In this document: positions 11,255-22,500 of the stretch, piece by piece
Layout: the number at the start of each line of letters is the position of its first letter
Position numbering within the stretch: position 1 is the first letter of the stretch
Assembly: GCA_030704615.1 (NCBI GenBank)
Contig: CM060731.1
Span: 55,966,756-56,030,755, forward strand
DNA from: Takakia lepidozioides
Lineage: Eukaryota > Streptophyta > Takakiopsida > Takakiales > Takakiaceae
Reading direction: 5' to 3'
Length of the DNA stretch: 64,000 nt
Notes under the pieces: generated by a model
The model's database searches: none
The model's input: the letters and a program-made list of their open reading frames with translations, nothing else
Told to the model about the DNA's origin: nothing
Position numbers and translations under genes: made by a program

Positions 11255-11362
11255 GTGCACTGCTGTCACCCCTAAGGCTCCTGTTGGTCTCAGTCTGTGC
11301 AAAAATTAAGGGTACCCCACAGATCCCGTAAAAGTGTCTAAGTCCCAAGCAGCCTTCTAACA
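10462..11362 (-). mobile_element. 5' LTR of a retrotransposon, - orientation
   Basis: A 901-bp LTR; on the minus strand it starts TGTTAGAAGG (at 11362) and ends GCGCGACA (at 10462), followed by the primer-binding site. It is inverted relative to 7613-8643. It includes a C30 homopolymer at 11221-11250 and a short GCTGTG repeat. The two LTRs lie in opposite orientations and belong to two different insertions. Confidence 0.8.
11221..11250. repeat. C30 homopolymer in LTR
   Basis: Thirty consecutive C. The equivalent position of the opposite LTR is G17 (7724-7740), so the tract is hypervariable or poorly resolved in the assembly. Confidence 0.95.
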
Positions 11363-11940
11363 ACATGCAAGCTCAATCATACACGATCCAACACAATCAC
11401 GAGTACACTTGTGAAATCAATCCCACCACCGCTCAAGGGCCCAAAGGCCAGGTTTAAATAGAAGTGCCAAATGGCTAATCATATAGATAGGTGTCTACAC
11501 ACCGTCATTGGTCGATCAGATTACAGATCGTAGGAATCACACATCAGCGGCCATGTAGGATAACCCTGATCCTAAACTAGCTGTTGAAGTAAAACAAAAT
11601 AGCTTAACTAATAATAGGTTTATCCAGCACATAATTCATCCTAAGTCTACCTACCTTGCATTCATCCGTCAGAGGAATCCTAGCTTCACACGCTCAAAAA
11701 CTTAAAATGAAATTTATTCTTTTCCAGCTAAACCCGCTCTTAGGTTTAGCCGAAACCTGTCGACATGGCCAGCAACCGCGTGTCAAAATGAGGCAATGTC
11801 TGTGACTTCGTGTTCGGAAGGTTCCTGTGCAGCGTTGCTGCAAGTCAAAGCGGGCCCCATACAGGCCCGGAAAAGGACAACTAGAGTGCCACGTCACTGG
11901 CGAGGAAAGCTCTCGGAACCAGAGACACAAAGAGATACTT
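11363..11940. other. no gene recognised
   Basis: Unique-looking sequence outside the LTR. Small frames only; no motif recognised. Confidence 0.35.
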
Positions 11941-11943
11941 AAC

Positions 11944-12216
11944 GGCAAGTGATAAAAGAGGCTCGGGAGTTGAATGCTGCCTTAGCGGGCCTGCCTGCGT
12001 GGCCCCACCCCCTCCCTCCACCTCGCCCCCCCTCGCAGCAGCGCCGCGCAGTGCCAGGCGCCCCCCTCCCGCTCCACCTGCCGCCCCATGTGCCGGGTCC
12101 CTTGCTCCCGAAACTACTGTCACACATTGAATTCAGTATTACTGTACGCATCCACCATGCATGCCCCATGAATGCAAGAAATACATCCATGACATCATGA
12201 CTTTGCCATCATACAC
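11944..12216 (+). repeat. 275-bp GC-rich dispersed repeat, copy 1
   Basis: Starts GCAAGTGATAAAAGAGGC, passes through a C-rich centre (12000-12100) and ends ...GACTTTGCCATCATAC. An inverted copy is at 17868-18147 and a partial direct copy at 25376-25465. The ends, including the ATGCATGCCCCATGAATGC block, are conserved while the GC-rich middle varies. Small frames in it are not convincing as coding. Confidence 0.75.
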
Positions 12217-12840
12217 GTTGGGTCACTCGACATGAGCCTATCCCGCCAATTTCACACTGGAGCGTAAAAAAAAAAAAAAAAAACTTCACTTCACTTCGCT
12301 GCCACGATTCCCGACGCTGGTACCCATCTGCTTTTTTCTTGCAATTGCTGAGGAAGACGAAGTTGGGTTCACTTCAGATGCAGATGCAGACGGAGAACTA
12401 TTTTGTTTAGAGACATTGTTTGTGTCGTTTGAGTAGTTTGTTATTGACAGGAGTGTCTACTACTGCCTTCCTATTACAACTCCCCTAGTTTCGTTTATCG
12501 CAGCTTCTTGTGGACCCACATGCTTATAGGTTAGCTTAACCTCAGAGCAGACACGGACAGAGAGTGGTTGATTGGAAGCGTTGTTGGAGGCTCAAAGAGG
12601 AGTGAGAAATGTTGTGGGTAGACAAGAGTTGGAAGGCAAAGAAAAAAGGTCGTAGACAAGTACCGGCCGCGAACGCTTCACAAAGTGATGGTGCATTTCG
12701 ACAAAGCCCAACATCTGAAGAATCTGGTGAGAACTTTGCATCTTTGCAAAATGTTGTCTTGATCTCAGGAAGTTAACTACAGCGAGCACGTTGCAAAATC
12801 TACATTGATAGGTTTGTCACAAGTGCGCAAGGTAACTAGA
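12217..12840. other. no gene recognised; A19 run
   Basis: Contains an A homopolymer at 12267-12285 and a CTTCACTTCACTTCG run. No coding signal is seen. Confidence 0.35.
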
Positions 12841-13310
12841 AATGGTGCGAGGCTTGAATGTTATCGACTTTTCTCTATGTTCTAGAGGTGTCAAGGATAA
12901 GTCAGGACCACATAGGGCTTTGATTGCCAACATACTGCAGCGTGTGGCATCAAACCCCGTGCATATATTGGATTGACCATATACAGTTTTAATTTTCATA
13001 GACGAACTTACGAAGGCTGGCCATTTTGCTATCCACACCAGCGTCACCAGACCTACACCACAGTGTAGCAGATTGATATACAACTAAAGCGTGTGTAGGT
13101 TGTTTGTTTACAATGAGATAAGCCCTGATCTGTTAAGCTCACATTCGGCAGTGGATCTTCGACGAAATATGGAGGGATGGACTGATCTTTGCTAAGAAAG
13201 AATGAAAGACAATTTATGAAGCTGATTGGGAGTCCAAATGGCTTATGGTACACTGATGCACATAGAGGTGTAGAGAAAAGATACTTCATAACGCCCACAA
13301 GGTGCTTTGA
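12841..13310 (+). pseudogene. retrotransposon integrase remnant
   Basis: Translation near 12990-13035 gives VLIFIDELTKAGHFAI, which resembles the integrase core of LTR elements (V-x-V-F-I-D-R-L-T-K-x-A-H-F), and about 13210-13265 gives QFMKLIGSPNGLWYTDAH, resembling the block before HPQTDGQ. Frames are broken and no complete catalytic triad can be assembled. This is a heavily decayed fragment and the call is tentative. Confidence 0.35.
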
Positions 13311-13384
13311 GGGCCTGCAAGACAGTTTGGGTCTCACAAGGCCTATGCCAAATAATGGGAATCTGTAGAGAGGGTGTTGAGGAA

Positions 13385-13960
13385 GAGATGAATGATGTTC
13401 TCTGTGTAGCCCGACCACATCACGTTTGTGTGTATCTTCAATGCGTGTGCAAGCCTGGCAGCTCTGGAAAAGGGCAAAGAGGTCCATGGTGACATTGTCA
13501 GAGCTGCAATTGTACCAAATGTCATTCTGAACAATACCCTATGGACATGTATGAAGGGAGTGTGGTAGTGTGGAACATCCAAAAACAGATAACAGAGATG
13601 AGGAGAAGCTTTGGAATGAACACTTTCCGACTCCAGTCAATGGTGGGACAATGGAGACAAAAAGGTGACTGCCTGTTGGATTACAAAAAGAAGCAGATGC
13701 AATTCAGATTGGAACTACTGTAATAAGTAGGTTGTTTGTTGGAAGCACTTCACTCTATTAGTGTCAGCTGCTAGTAGCAAGGCTGTAGATGTATTCATGA
13801 TTTGTACACAGGCAGGGATAGCTGAAGGACCAGGGATAGAGGTTCAGATAAAGGGCCGGATTTCAAGCATAAGATTACTTCTGATCCCTGTGGATCAATA
13901 ACTATATGAAACCTGCGTGGATAGATGCTCAATTGGAAACAACAACGACAACAAAACAAT
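13385..13960 (+). pseudogene. PPR gene fragment with its 5' flank
   Basis: At 13405-13560 the DNA closely matches the L and S motifs of the intact PPR gene (CNACASLAALEKGKEVHGDI in a broken frame, then the VPNVILNNTL region). It joins abruptly to sequence at 13580-13850 that matches the reverse complement of 22850-23090, the region upstream of the intact gene. Internal repeats are lost, so nothing functional can be encoded. Confidence 0.65.
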
Positions 13961-14159
13961 CATTTTGGTATTTGTTTGAGGCGCTCTGATTAGGGCTTTT
14001 GGATAGAAGACAACATGGAGCTAATGAAGGCACCTTCTTCAACACATTTCAACCTGTTTTTCCTTGTTATTACAGTCGTCCCTAAATTTTCATGTTGAAT
14101 TCTGCAAGTTAGCTAGTTGGTGGATCTATGCTGGGTTTGGAGTGGTTTTGACATGTTAC

Positions 14160-14600
14160 TGCCAATGTGGCAACAGGAAAGTATCGAAAAATAGATAACA
14201 GAGACGAAGAGAAGCTCCGGAATGAATATGTTTCCGACCACAGTCAAGGGTGGAACAGTTTGCTAGAACAAAACTAGGCTGTCATTGTCAGCTGCTAGCA
14301 GCAAGGCGAGGATGTATGCATGATTTGTGCAAAGCATGGATAGTTGAAGTAGCAGGGATAGAGTTTGGGTCTGGAATGAATACTTTTCTGACCCCAGTGC
14401 TTGTGGTGTGCTTGTGCAAGCCTGGCAGCCCTGGAAAAGGGCAAAGAGGTCCATGGTGACATCATCAGGAATTGTACCTAGTGGGCACGTATGCCAAATG
14501 TGGCAACATTGATAATGCAAAGGGAGTAGTTGACAATATGGCTGAACGAGGTATGGTGTCGTGGAGGGCGATGATCGGAGGATATGAAGCTGCATGCCTT
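14160..14600 (+). pseudogene. second PPR gene fragment with 5' flank
   Basis: 14180-14380 repeats the same upstream block found at 13580-13850 and 22850-23090; 14405-14590 then matches PPR coding DNA (LAALEKGKEVHGDI, then MYAKCG-like and VVSW-like motifs) before diverging. It lies in tandem with the fragment at 13385, which suggests successive duplication of a truncated copy. Confidence 0.6.
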
Positions 14601-16440
14601 CCGTTTGATTTTCTTATGTGTGTTTGCTGCTTTTAATGTTGGGTGCTTGTTTCCTATGTGTTCCTCAAAGCAATGTTCCAACAATGTGGTCCCGTGCCAT
14701 TGTATGCATGGAGTAGCGGTTTGTCTTTGTACTGAGTTGCAAAGTCTATATTTCGTGTTTATGTGTGCTGTGAGTGGATGTGTAAGTGATTGCCTATATT
14801 TGATGTACTGTTGTTTTGGTGTGTGGTTACGTTTTTCCTATGGTGCTTGTGGTTGTAGAGCAAACACAGTACTGTCATACCAGTCTAGAATATATATTAC
14901 TGCACGTATGTTTTTCTAAGGATATTGGTAGGAGTTTCAGTATAATGACATACATCCTCACTTCAAGGTTAGAATGTGTTAGTGGGAGACAAAGTAGGCT
15001 CTTCAAATCAGACCTCCTCAGTGTAGTTGATTTCATTGCACTTAATGTACCCCACTTGTATGCCTTGCCTTAATGTCTTCAATGGCCTTCTTACTTGATG
15101 GGCAATGTCTTTATAAATGTGGAGACAACGAAGCTAGGTGGGCACTGACTCCTGGTTGCCTTTGTGCAGGAAGGTCAGTTCAAAGCAATCCACAACCTGT
15201 ACCTCTTTACTTAATAGGTTTCCATTCGCAAATTGAATTGTGTTGCAAGAGGGATAAATGATGCAGTGTATGGATCAGACTCTAGTTGTGCGAATCATAA
15301 GGGTTTTGTGTGATATTAAACTCTCCTGAAGGTCATGTACTTATTACCCAGCAGAATGTCTTTACCTGAATTTGTCAAACTACTCCATGCACCTGATGAC
15401 AATCTGGTTACAGAGAATTGTTGTTGTGACATTGAGAAAAAGAATGTTATTGTAGACAAAGAAACGCTGGCACCGATCGCGTATATGATACATAATTATC
15501 TCAAATGATACCAGATTGCTCTTGTATGTAATGGCAGTGCATAAACCAGTCCTTCACCTACATTATACCAGTCCAATTCACTGGTTGCAACCTTAAACAA
15601 TATTGGAATGTTATAGTTGTTCACTTATATAACTGTCGAACAGTACTTCCAAAAGTGAAATGCTTGGATATGTGTTCATATACATTTGTTCACAGTGTCC
15701 CTCCCTGTCACACCTGGGAAGCATGTATCACCGCACCATGCTTTTGAAACCTCATCTGTATTGCATAGGATATTGGCGGGAACACTGAACACATGAGGCA
15801 ATGAACATGCACACTGGACCCTTAACAAACTGCACACACTGAATATAATGATGAGCAAATGCAAGAAGGTGGTGCAACAGACTGCACACACTCCATACAA
15901 TGAGCTAAAGGCTCAAAAGCTCATATCCCCTCTTCAAAGTGTTTGTATGAGGCCCAGAAGAGTAGATGTGGCCATGCACACTGTATCCCTGTTTGGGGGT
16001 GCATTAATGTCTTCCTCCAAATTTGCACATATTCCATACCATGGTGGTTGTGTATACAATTCACTGCACCCCTTCACATGGATGTCAGTCTGGACAATGG
16101 GTGTTGAATTTCCAACAAGAACAAAATGTCTGGCGAATGTATGGACAGAAGGAGGTGTTCGACCTTCAAGAAACCATCTTCAGCCTGAACTGCCCGCTGC
16201 CCCCCCCCCCCACATTCCAAAATATTGCGAGGTTTTGTGATAGTAGTGATATTTCCATGCACTCGGCAACAATGTAGGCATGGTGGAAGCACATTGGTGT
16301 TGTATGGGGTGATAACAATGCCAAAACTGGTGATGTCATAGTATGCAATAGTATAAAAATGGCCTCTTCCCACAACTAAAGTCATGCACTGTGTACATAG
16401 TAAAGTACAAGAATGGGCATACCTTGTCAGTAATCAGAAC
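14601..16440. other. long stretch without recognised genes
   Basis: AT-moderate sequence with no ORF resembling a known protein. A GT-rich tract spans 14600-14870 and a C11 run lies at 16200-16210. I see no RNA gene or repeat before the TRIM. Confidence 0.35.
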
Positions 16441-16450
16441 TGGTACAGAG

Positions 16451-16595
16451 TGTTGGAGGTGTCAAGGCTATAGCCCTTGCATGGCACTCTGAGAACAGAA
16501 AGGGACGGGTAGCTCAGTGGTAGAGCACCCCACCGGAATGGGGGAGGTCCTAGGTTCAATCCCTAGCCCGACCATACGCCAGTGGTTTTCCAACA
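16451..16595 (+). repeat. left LTR of TRIM
   Basis: 145 bp with perfect 6-bp inverted ends (TGTTGG / CCAACA). Compared with the right LTR, the 72-nt tRNA-like part differs at one base, whereas the other aligned 63 bases differ at nine plus one indel. Confidence 0.8.
16503..16574 (+). ncRNA. tRNA-like sequence in left TRIM LTR
   Basis: Folds as a tRNA cloverleaf. Acceptor stem GGACGGG pairs with CCCGACC (one A-A mismatch); D arm GCTC-AGTGGTA-GAGC; anticodon stem CCCCA with GGGGG (one mismatch); T arm CTAGG-TTCAATC-CCTAG is perfect. The A box TAGCTCAGTGG and B box GGTTCAATCCC match Pol III consensus. The anticodon loop CCGGAAT has C instead of the nearly universal U33 and would read GGA. It is unlikely to be a translating tRNA; an internal Pol III promoter is the more likely role. 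Confidence 0.75.
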
Positions 16596-16608
16596 TGGTA
16601 TCAGAGCC
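16596..16608 (+). other. TRIM primer-binding site (initiator-Met tRNA)
   Basis: TGGTATCAGAGCC is complementary to the 3' end of plant initiator-Met tRNA including CCA, and abuts the left LTR without a gap. Confidence 0.85.
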
Positions 16609-16656
16609 AAGGTCGGGGCGGTGGTCAGAATGGGTGGGCATCAGCTATAAGGGCTA

Positions 16657-16805
16657 TGCCTTGAGGGGTGTCAAGGTTATAGCCTGTGCACGTCACCTCT
16701 GAGGACAGAACGGGACGGGTAGCTCAGTGGTAGAGCACCCCACCGGAATGGGGGAGGTCCTAGGTTCAATCCCTAGCCTGACCACACGCCAATGGTTTTC
16801 CAACA
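16657..16805 (+). repeat. right LTR of TRIM
   Basis: Ends CCAACA immediately before the CAGAG duplication. Its first bases (TGCCTTGAGGGG) have diverged from the left LTR, so the exact start is uncertain by a few bases. Confidence 0.75.
16713..16784 (+). ncRNA. tRNA-like sequence in right TRIM LTR
   Basis: Same 72-nt fold as the left copy, with a single C-to-T change in the 3' acceptor strand (CCTGACC) that keeps pairing as a G-U wobble. The A and B boxes are unchanged. Confidence 0.75.
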
Positions 16806-16810
16806 CAGAG

Positions 16811-17867
16811 ACCACTTTGGTCAAGTACTTAATCTGCTCATGCTATGTATAGGATGGAACCATCATGCTGGAAACTGCCAGGGAAGCCTATTCAGATCAC
16901 TAAGCAGGAAGTACATGAGACACTTAAGATCTCTTCCAATGCCAAGAGCTGAAGCCCTGGACACAGTTCACTATTCCTCATCCCGTGTTTTCTCATGGGA
17001 TCCACTGTCCTGTTGTTCACAAACCATGGCTCCAATGAGACAGTATAGCCATCCAACTTTATTCCTTGTAGCCACCTTAGCTTCTGGAAACTTGTTCCCT
17101 AACTGTCTCGATGGCCTCCAAAAGCCAAGCATAGTACCCACACGACCTTCGTTGAGTTCTTGATCCACTGTTCAGACGTTTCCTTTGGATTTTTGCGAAA
17201 TGCTGCCTCAACCCGAGGGCAAGTGATAAAAGAGGCCGGTGAGAGCAACAGTGCTGCAAGAAAAAAGATAGTATGTATAGTGAATCCTAAAGACAAAATG
17301 AGGAAGGACTTCTACCACGCCGCCAAGAGAATCTGAAGAGAAGGCCAATAACAACAAGGACAGCAGGAAATGATCAAAATGAGAACTCTGAATGCGCACC
17401 CTGGGAAGGCTACTTCATAGTGTGCAACAGAAAGAAAACACAAGGGGGACAACAGGAGAGCAAAGAGTTACAGTGGTGACATCAACCTGTGAAAGCACTT
17501 CGATGGAGGGAACGTCTCAGTTCTTTCTCGAGATTGTCCTCTGCAGTTTACAGATAGTGGGCGAGGTCGATATGAAGATGACTGAACCGTTCAAGCGACA
17601 TGAATACTGAAGCAAAATGTCTCGTATGCGAAGCGTCCCCTTCCGCCTGTGTGTACGCACTGGCGAGAACACAATTTCGAAGACACAGAACGACGGGACG
17701 AAGACGCTGGGGACAGGTGGTCAATCACCTGGATGACAACAATCACCGCTAAATGACGTCCATTCGTTTTGGAAGTACATTGAATGTTGTTTCAAATTTC
17801 AAATTTGAATGTTCACGGTCTCTAATATGAGTGTATGAGGAGCCATGTTCACACACACAGGATTGTA
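16811..17867. other. no gene recognised
   Basis: Contains a short relic of the 275-bp repeat start (GGCAAGTGATAAAAGAGGCC near 17218). Otherwise only short frames without recognisable content. Confidence 0.35.
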
Positions 17868-18147
17868 CGATGGCAAAGTCACGATGCGATGGATGTATTT
17901 CTTGCATTCATGGGGCATGCATGGTGGATGCGTACAGTAATACTGAGTTCAATGTGCGACAGTAGTTTCGGGAGCAAGGGACTCGGCGCGGGGGGCGGGG
18001 TTGTGGAGCGGGAGGGGGGCTTGGCATTGCGACCGTGGGCCGCGGCGCTGCCGCGAGGGGGGGCGAGGCGGAGGGACGGGGTGGGGCCACGCAGGCAGGC
18101 CTGCTGAGGCAGCATTCAACTCCCGGGCCTCTTTTATCACTTGCCAT
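17868..18147 (-). repeat. 275-bp GC-rich dispersed repeat, copy 2 (inverted)
   Basis: Reverse-complement copy of 11944-12216, about 5.65 kb away. Outer blocks are highly similar; the GC-rich middle (17985-18080) has insertions. Together the two copies could pair as a stem around the PPR fragments and TRIM. Confidence 0.75.
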
Positions 18148-19060
18148 GCTGACCATGGAATGTGTCACGCTGCTGCAGCGCTTGTCTCTTCCACACAGTG
18201 AACACTTGACGCTTCGGTATTCACGAGTTTGATGTTGAACAAGATCGCGTGAGCCAAGGAAATGGGTTCTGCACCGAGCTCCTTAGGATCTAGTTCTACT
18301 GCTGAGGATGTAACGGCCGGTTTGGACCTGCATTCGAAAACTGTGATGGTTACTGGTAGCTTCTTCATCCTCCTTTGTTAGCGTCGTCATGATCACCTAG
18401 TTTACTCTTGGCAATTTTGCACCCTCTTGATTTCACGCGGCGCATGCTCCATCCATGTTTAAATGTCAGTATATACAGAGTAGGCCCTGGCACCCAACCA
18501 ATTGCATAGCCACTTGCAGCTGCCCACTGGATTATTGTTAGAGGGTTCTTATGAAAGAAACAACCACGCAGGTGAGAGATATGGAGGAGCAATCAACCAG
18601 AGATATCTATTCACATATCCCTTAGTTTCATGAGATTTAATGATGTTAGTTCAACCGCTATGATGGAACAAGAGCTTCATAAGTTTTCGGGTTCGGATTT
18701 GTGATATTGGACAGTTGGTGGAAGCAAGAGATTGAGAAAGAGGTTCACTTTCCTTGAAGAGGATACGTAGGAGAGCTTTCGCCTTGTTTGATTGGCTGCT
18801 CAGGTAGTTAAACAGAATTGGGAGTCACACCAGCAAACGGCACCTACTTCCAGGGACACCAGCAGTATCCAGTATCATCAATCCTTGCATGAAGGTATGC
18901 ACATTTGTTTACTACACAAATGTATCACAGATGCTCCCACTTCTGGTTTGAACTGTAGGCAACTGTGTTCTGAAGTCGGTGGAGTAGGTGGACTCTGTCG
19001 AGCTCCAACATGCACAAACCGATATTATAGTGTGATGGAGTCTTTCAAATCCAATTCATG
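18148..19060. other. no gene recognised
   Basis: Short unsupported frames only. No repeat or RNA gene noticed. Confidence 0.3.
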
Positions 19061-19585
19061 CTGCATCAATCAATAACAGAATACCAAATACCAAATGATA
19101 CAATCAGTATGTGAACTTTCTAGTAGTCACCATGGAATTGGATCTTGGTGGGCTTTTGACAACATTCATGCAAGTTAGTCAAGGGCTCTATCTGAAGCAG
19201 TACCACAAGAAACATACAAACATGTCCAAACTTACTATGTGGAGTAAACATGCACAGGGCTGCACCTTTAATGAAGTTCATTACGAATCGTATTCACTTC
19301 CATCTTCAAGCTTTGGAGAAGCTCCACCACCCACACCAGAATTAGGAAATCCTTCCACTATTACAAGATTCAGTCAAATTACCCCCTTTCACTCATTACC
19401 TGCTCCAGTCAAGTGCAACTATGAGCTGACTTCCAATCTATGCTGGGTAGACGGTGGAAAAGCCACAAGAATGCCCTAAACAATACATTATGGTCAATAT
19501 TCTCAGGAAGTGGTGGATGAACTGAGTACCTACACAGATCAATGAATGAAGGAAGATACTCGCACTTTTCCAGAAAAACATCGTT
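19061..19585 (-). repeat. 3' flank of PPR gene, duplicated elsewhere
   Basis: This sequence downstream of the PPR stop recurs at about 47520-48060 and 51060-51530 (shared blocks include ATTGGATCTTGGTGGG and the AGCTTTGGAGAAGCTCCACC block). It shows that the duplications covered the 3' untranslated region as well as coding DNA. Confidence 0.7.
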
Positions 19586-22500
19586 TCACCAGTAATCCCC
19601 ACAAGAACAAACCCCATCTTCAAAGTGGTGAAAGCGGTTCGCATCCCGTACAATAATTGCTCGGCCAACAATCTTTGAGATGAATTTGGTGGAGGTGTGG
19701 CAGTCACCACACACCCGAAGATTCTTGATGATACGGAGAGGTGTCCTAGGGGGCGTACTGATCAGCCCAAAACCAATGGCCAGCTTCTCACTGTGGTGGC
19801 AAAGAGAAAATTCCTTTTGTTCCTCCCCTACATCATGCAATACGAAGCGCGTATCAGGCACATACCCTGCCTCCTCCATCTGCCCAGACAATCTTCTCAG
19901 CTCAGCATGGACTTCCTTCATTTTGGGATGCAATTTGTCATCTACAACAAAGGTGTGGACCCTGTTGCCAACCTCAATGCAGCAGCGACCTGGCTCCTTT
20001 CTAACCCCTCTGACCTTCATCATTTTTCTCACCTTTGCACTATCGTCCCACCTGCCAGCTGCAGCATAGATGTTTGATAGCAACACATAAGTTGCAGCAT
20101 CTTGTTCATCCCACTTGAGAATAGATGTTGCCGCGCGTTCAGCCATCCCCACATTGCCATGGATTCTGCAGGCACCAAGCAAGGCCTTCCAAACCAAAGC
20201 ATCTGGTTTCATTGGCATTTTATTAATGAGGTCCTCTGCCTCATCCAATCGCCCCGCACGTCCAAGAAGGTCCACCATGCAGCCAAAGTGCTGTACTGTT
20301 GGAGTGACCCCATGATCTTGACTCAGGGAATAAAAGTAGCATCTTCCTTCATCCAGTAGGCCAACGTTGCTGCATGCAGAGAGAACACATATAAAGGCGA
20401 TACTGTCCGGCTTCAAGCCCTCCTTTTGCATTCCTTCAAATTGTTGCAGGGCCTCCCTGTAACAACCATGCTGGGCATATCCTGCAATCATGGCGCTCCA
20501 CGACACCACATCTCGTTCGGCCATATTGTCGAACACTCCCTTTGCATCCTTGATGCACCCACATTTGGCATACATGTCCACAAGGGTGTTGTTCAGAATG
20601 ACATCTGGTACAATTCCAGCTTTGATGATGTCACCATGAACCTCTTTGCCCTTTTCCAGGGCTGCCAGGCTTGCACACGCATTGCAAATGCTAACAAACG
20701 TGATGTGGTTGGGCTTCACCCCTTCCCGCAGCATTTGCTCATAGGTCTCCAAAGCCTCCATCCCACGCCCCTGCTGTGCATATCCTGCAATCATCGCATT
20801 CCATGAGACCACATCTTGTTCGGCCATGTTGTCAAACACTCCCTTTGCATCCTCGATGCACCCACATTTGGCATACATGTCCACCAGGGTATTGTTCAGA
20901 ATGACATCTGGGACAATTCCAGCTTTGATGATGTCATCATGGACCTCTTTGCCCATTTCCAGGGCTGCCAGGCTCGCACACGCATTGCAAATGCAAATAA
21001 ACGTGATGTGGTCGGGCTTCACCTCTTCCCGCATCATTTGCTCATATGTCTCCAAAGCCTCCATCCCACGCCCCTGCTGTGAATATCCTGCAATCATCGC
21101 ATTCCATGAGACCACATCTTGTTCGGCCATGTTGTCAAACACTCCCTTTGCATCCTCGATGCACCCACATTTGGCATACATGTCCACAAGGGTATTGTTC
21201 AGAATGACATCTGGTACAATTCCAGCTTTGATGATGTCACCATGGACCTCTTTGCCCTTTTCCAGGGCTGCCAGGCTCGCACAAGCATTGCAAACGCAAA
21301 CAAAGGTTATGTGGTCAGGCTTCACCCCTTCCCACATCATTTGCTCATAGGTCTCCAAAGCCTCCATCCCACGCCCCTGTTGTGCATATCCTGCGATCAT
21401 TGTGCTCCACGACACCACATTTCGTTCAGCCATATTGTCGAACACTCCCTTTGCATCCTCGATGCTCCCACACTTGGCATACATGTTCGTCAAAGCAGTG
21501 TTCAGAATGACATCTGGTACAATTCCAGTTTTGATGATGTCATCATGGACCTCTTTGCCCTTTTCCAGGGCTGCCAGGCTCGTACACGCATTGCAAACAC
21601 AAACAAACGTGACGTGGTTGGGCTTCACCCCTTCCTGCATCATTTGCTCATAGGTCTCCAAAGCCTCCATCCCACGCCCCTGCTGTGCATATCCGGAAAT
21701 CATCGTGGTCCAGGACACCACATCTCGTTCAGCCATAGTGTTGAACACTCCCTTGGCATCGTCAATGCTCCCACATTTTGCATACATGTTCATCAGAGCA
21801 GTGTTCAGAACAACATCTGGTACAATTCCAGCTTTGACGATGTCATCATGGACCTCTTTACCCTTTTCCAGGGCTGCCAGGCTCACACACGCATTGCAAA
21901 CGGAAATAAATGTGACGCGGTTGGGCTTCACCCCTGCCTGCATCATTTGCTCATAGGTCTCCAAAGCCTCCACTCCGCGCCCCTGCTGTGCATATCCTGC
22001 GATCATAGCGCTCCATGACACCACATTTCGTTCAGACATATTCTCAAACACTCCCTTTGCATCCTCGATGCACCCACATTTGGCATACATGTCCACGAGG
22101 GTATTGTTCAGAATGACATGTGGTACAATTCCAGCTTTGACGATGTCACCATGGACCTCTTTGCCCTTTTCCAGGGCTGCCAGGCTTGCACACGCATTGC
22201 AAACGCAAACAAATGTGGTGTGGTTAGGCTTCAACCCGTCCCGCATCATTTGCTCATAGGTCTCCAAAGCATTCATACCACACCCATGCTTGGTAAATCC
22301 TGCCATCATTATATTCCACGTGATCAAACATCGTTGAGGCATTCTGTTGAACACTTGGTGAGCATTCACGATGCTCCCGCACTTAACATACATGTTGATG
22401 AGGGTGTTGAGTAGAAAAACGTTTGGCTTGAACCCACATTGGATAATGTGAGCGTGCACCTGCTTTCCAGCTTCCAGGCCTTTCATCTTGATGCATTTCC

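Larger units (their letters stand above)
16446..16810 (+). mobile_element. TRIM retrotransposon with tRNA-like LTRs (355 bp plus TSD)
   Basis: A complete terminal-repeat retrotransposon in miniature. The left LTR is 16451-16595 (145 bp), starting TGTTGG and ending CCAACA; the right LTR ends at 16805 with the same CCAACA and begins around 16657-16661. The 5-bp duplication CAGAG flanks the element at 16446-16450 and 16806-16810. Directly after the left LTR is TGGTATCAGAGCC (16596-16608), the classic primer site for plant initiator-Met tRNA. Only about 60 bp separates the LTRs, so there is no coding capacity and movement would need proteins from another element. Each LTR contains a 72-nt tRNA-like sequence. 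Known TRIMs of the Cassandra group carry a 5S rRNA sequence in the LTR; a tRNA-like version is the analogous arrangement. Confidence 0.8.

Noticed and set aside
16503-16784. Two functional tRNA genes
   Set aside because: The anticodon loop lacks U33, the acceptor stem has a mismatch, and both copies lie inside LTRs of a TRIM.
17835-18232. Gly/Arg-rich frames in the GC-rich repeat
   Set aside because: Produced by GC-rich composition on both strands; the repeat is non-coding by its copies.
20426-22414. Long + strand frames (up to 299 codons) across the PPR gene
   Set aside because: Antisense shadows that recur in each 303-bp unit because the PPR repeats are nearly identical; the minus strand encodes the recognisable protein.
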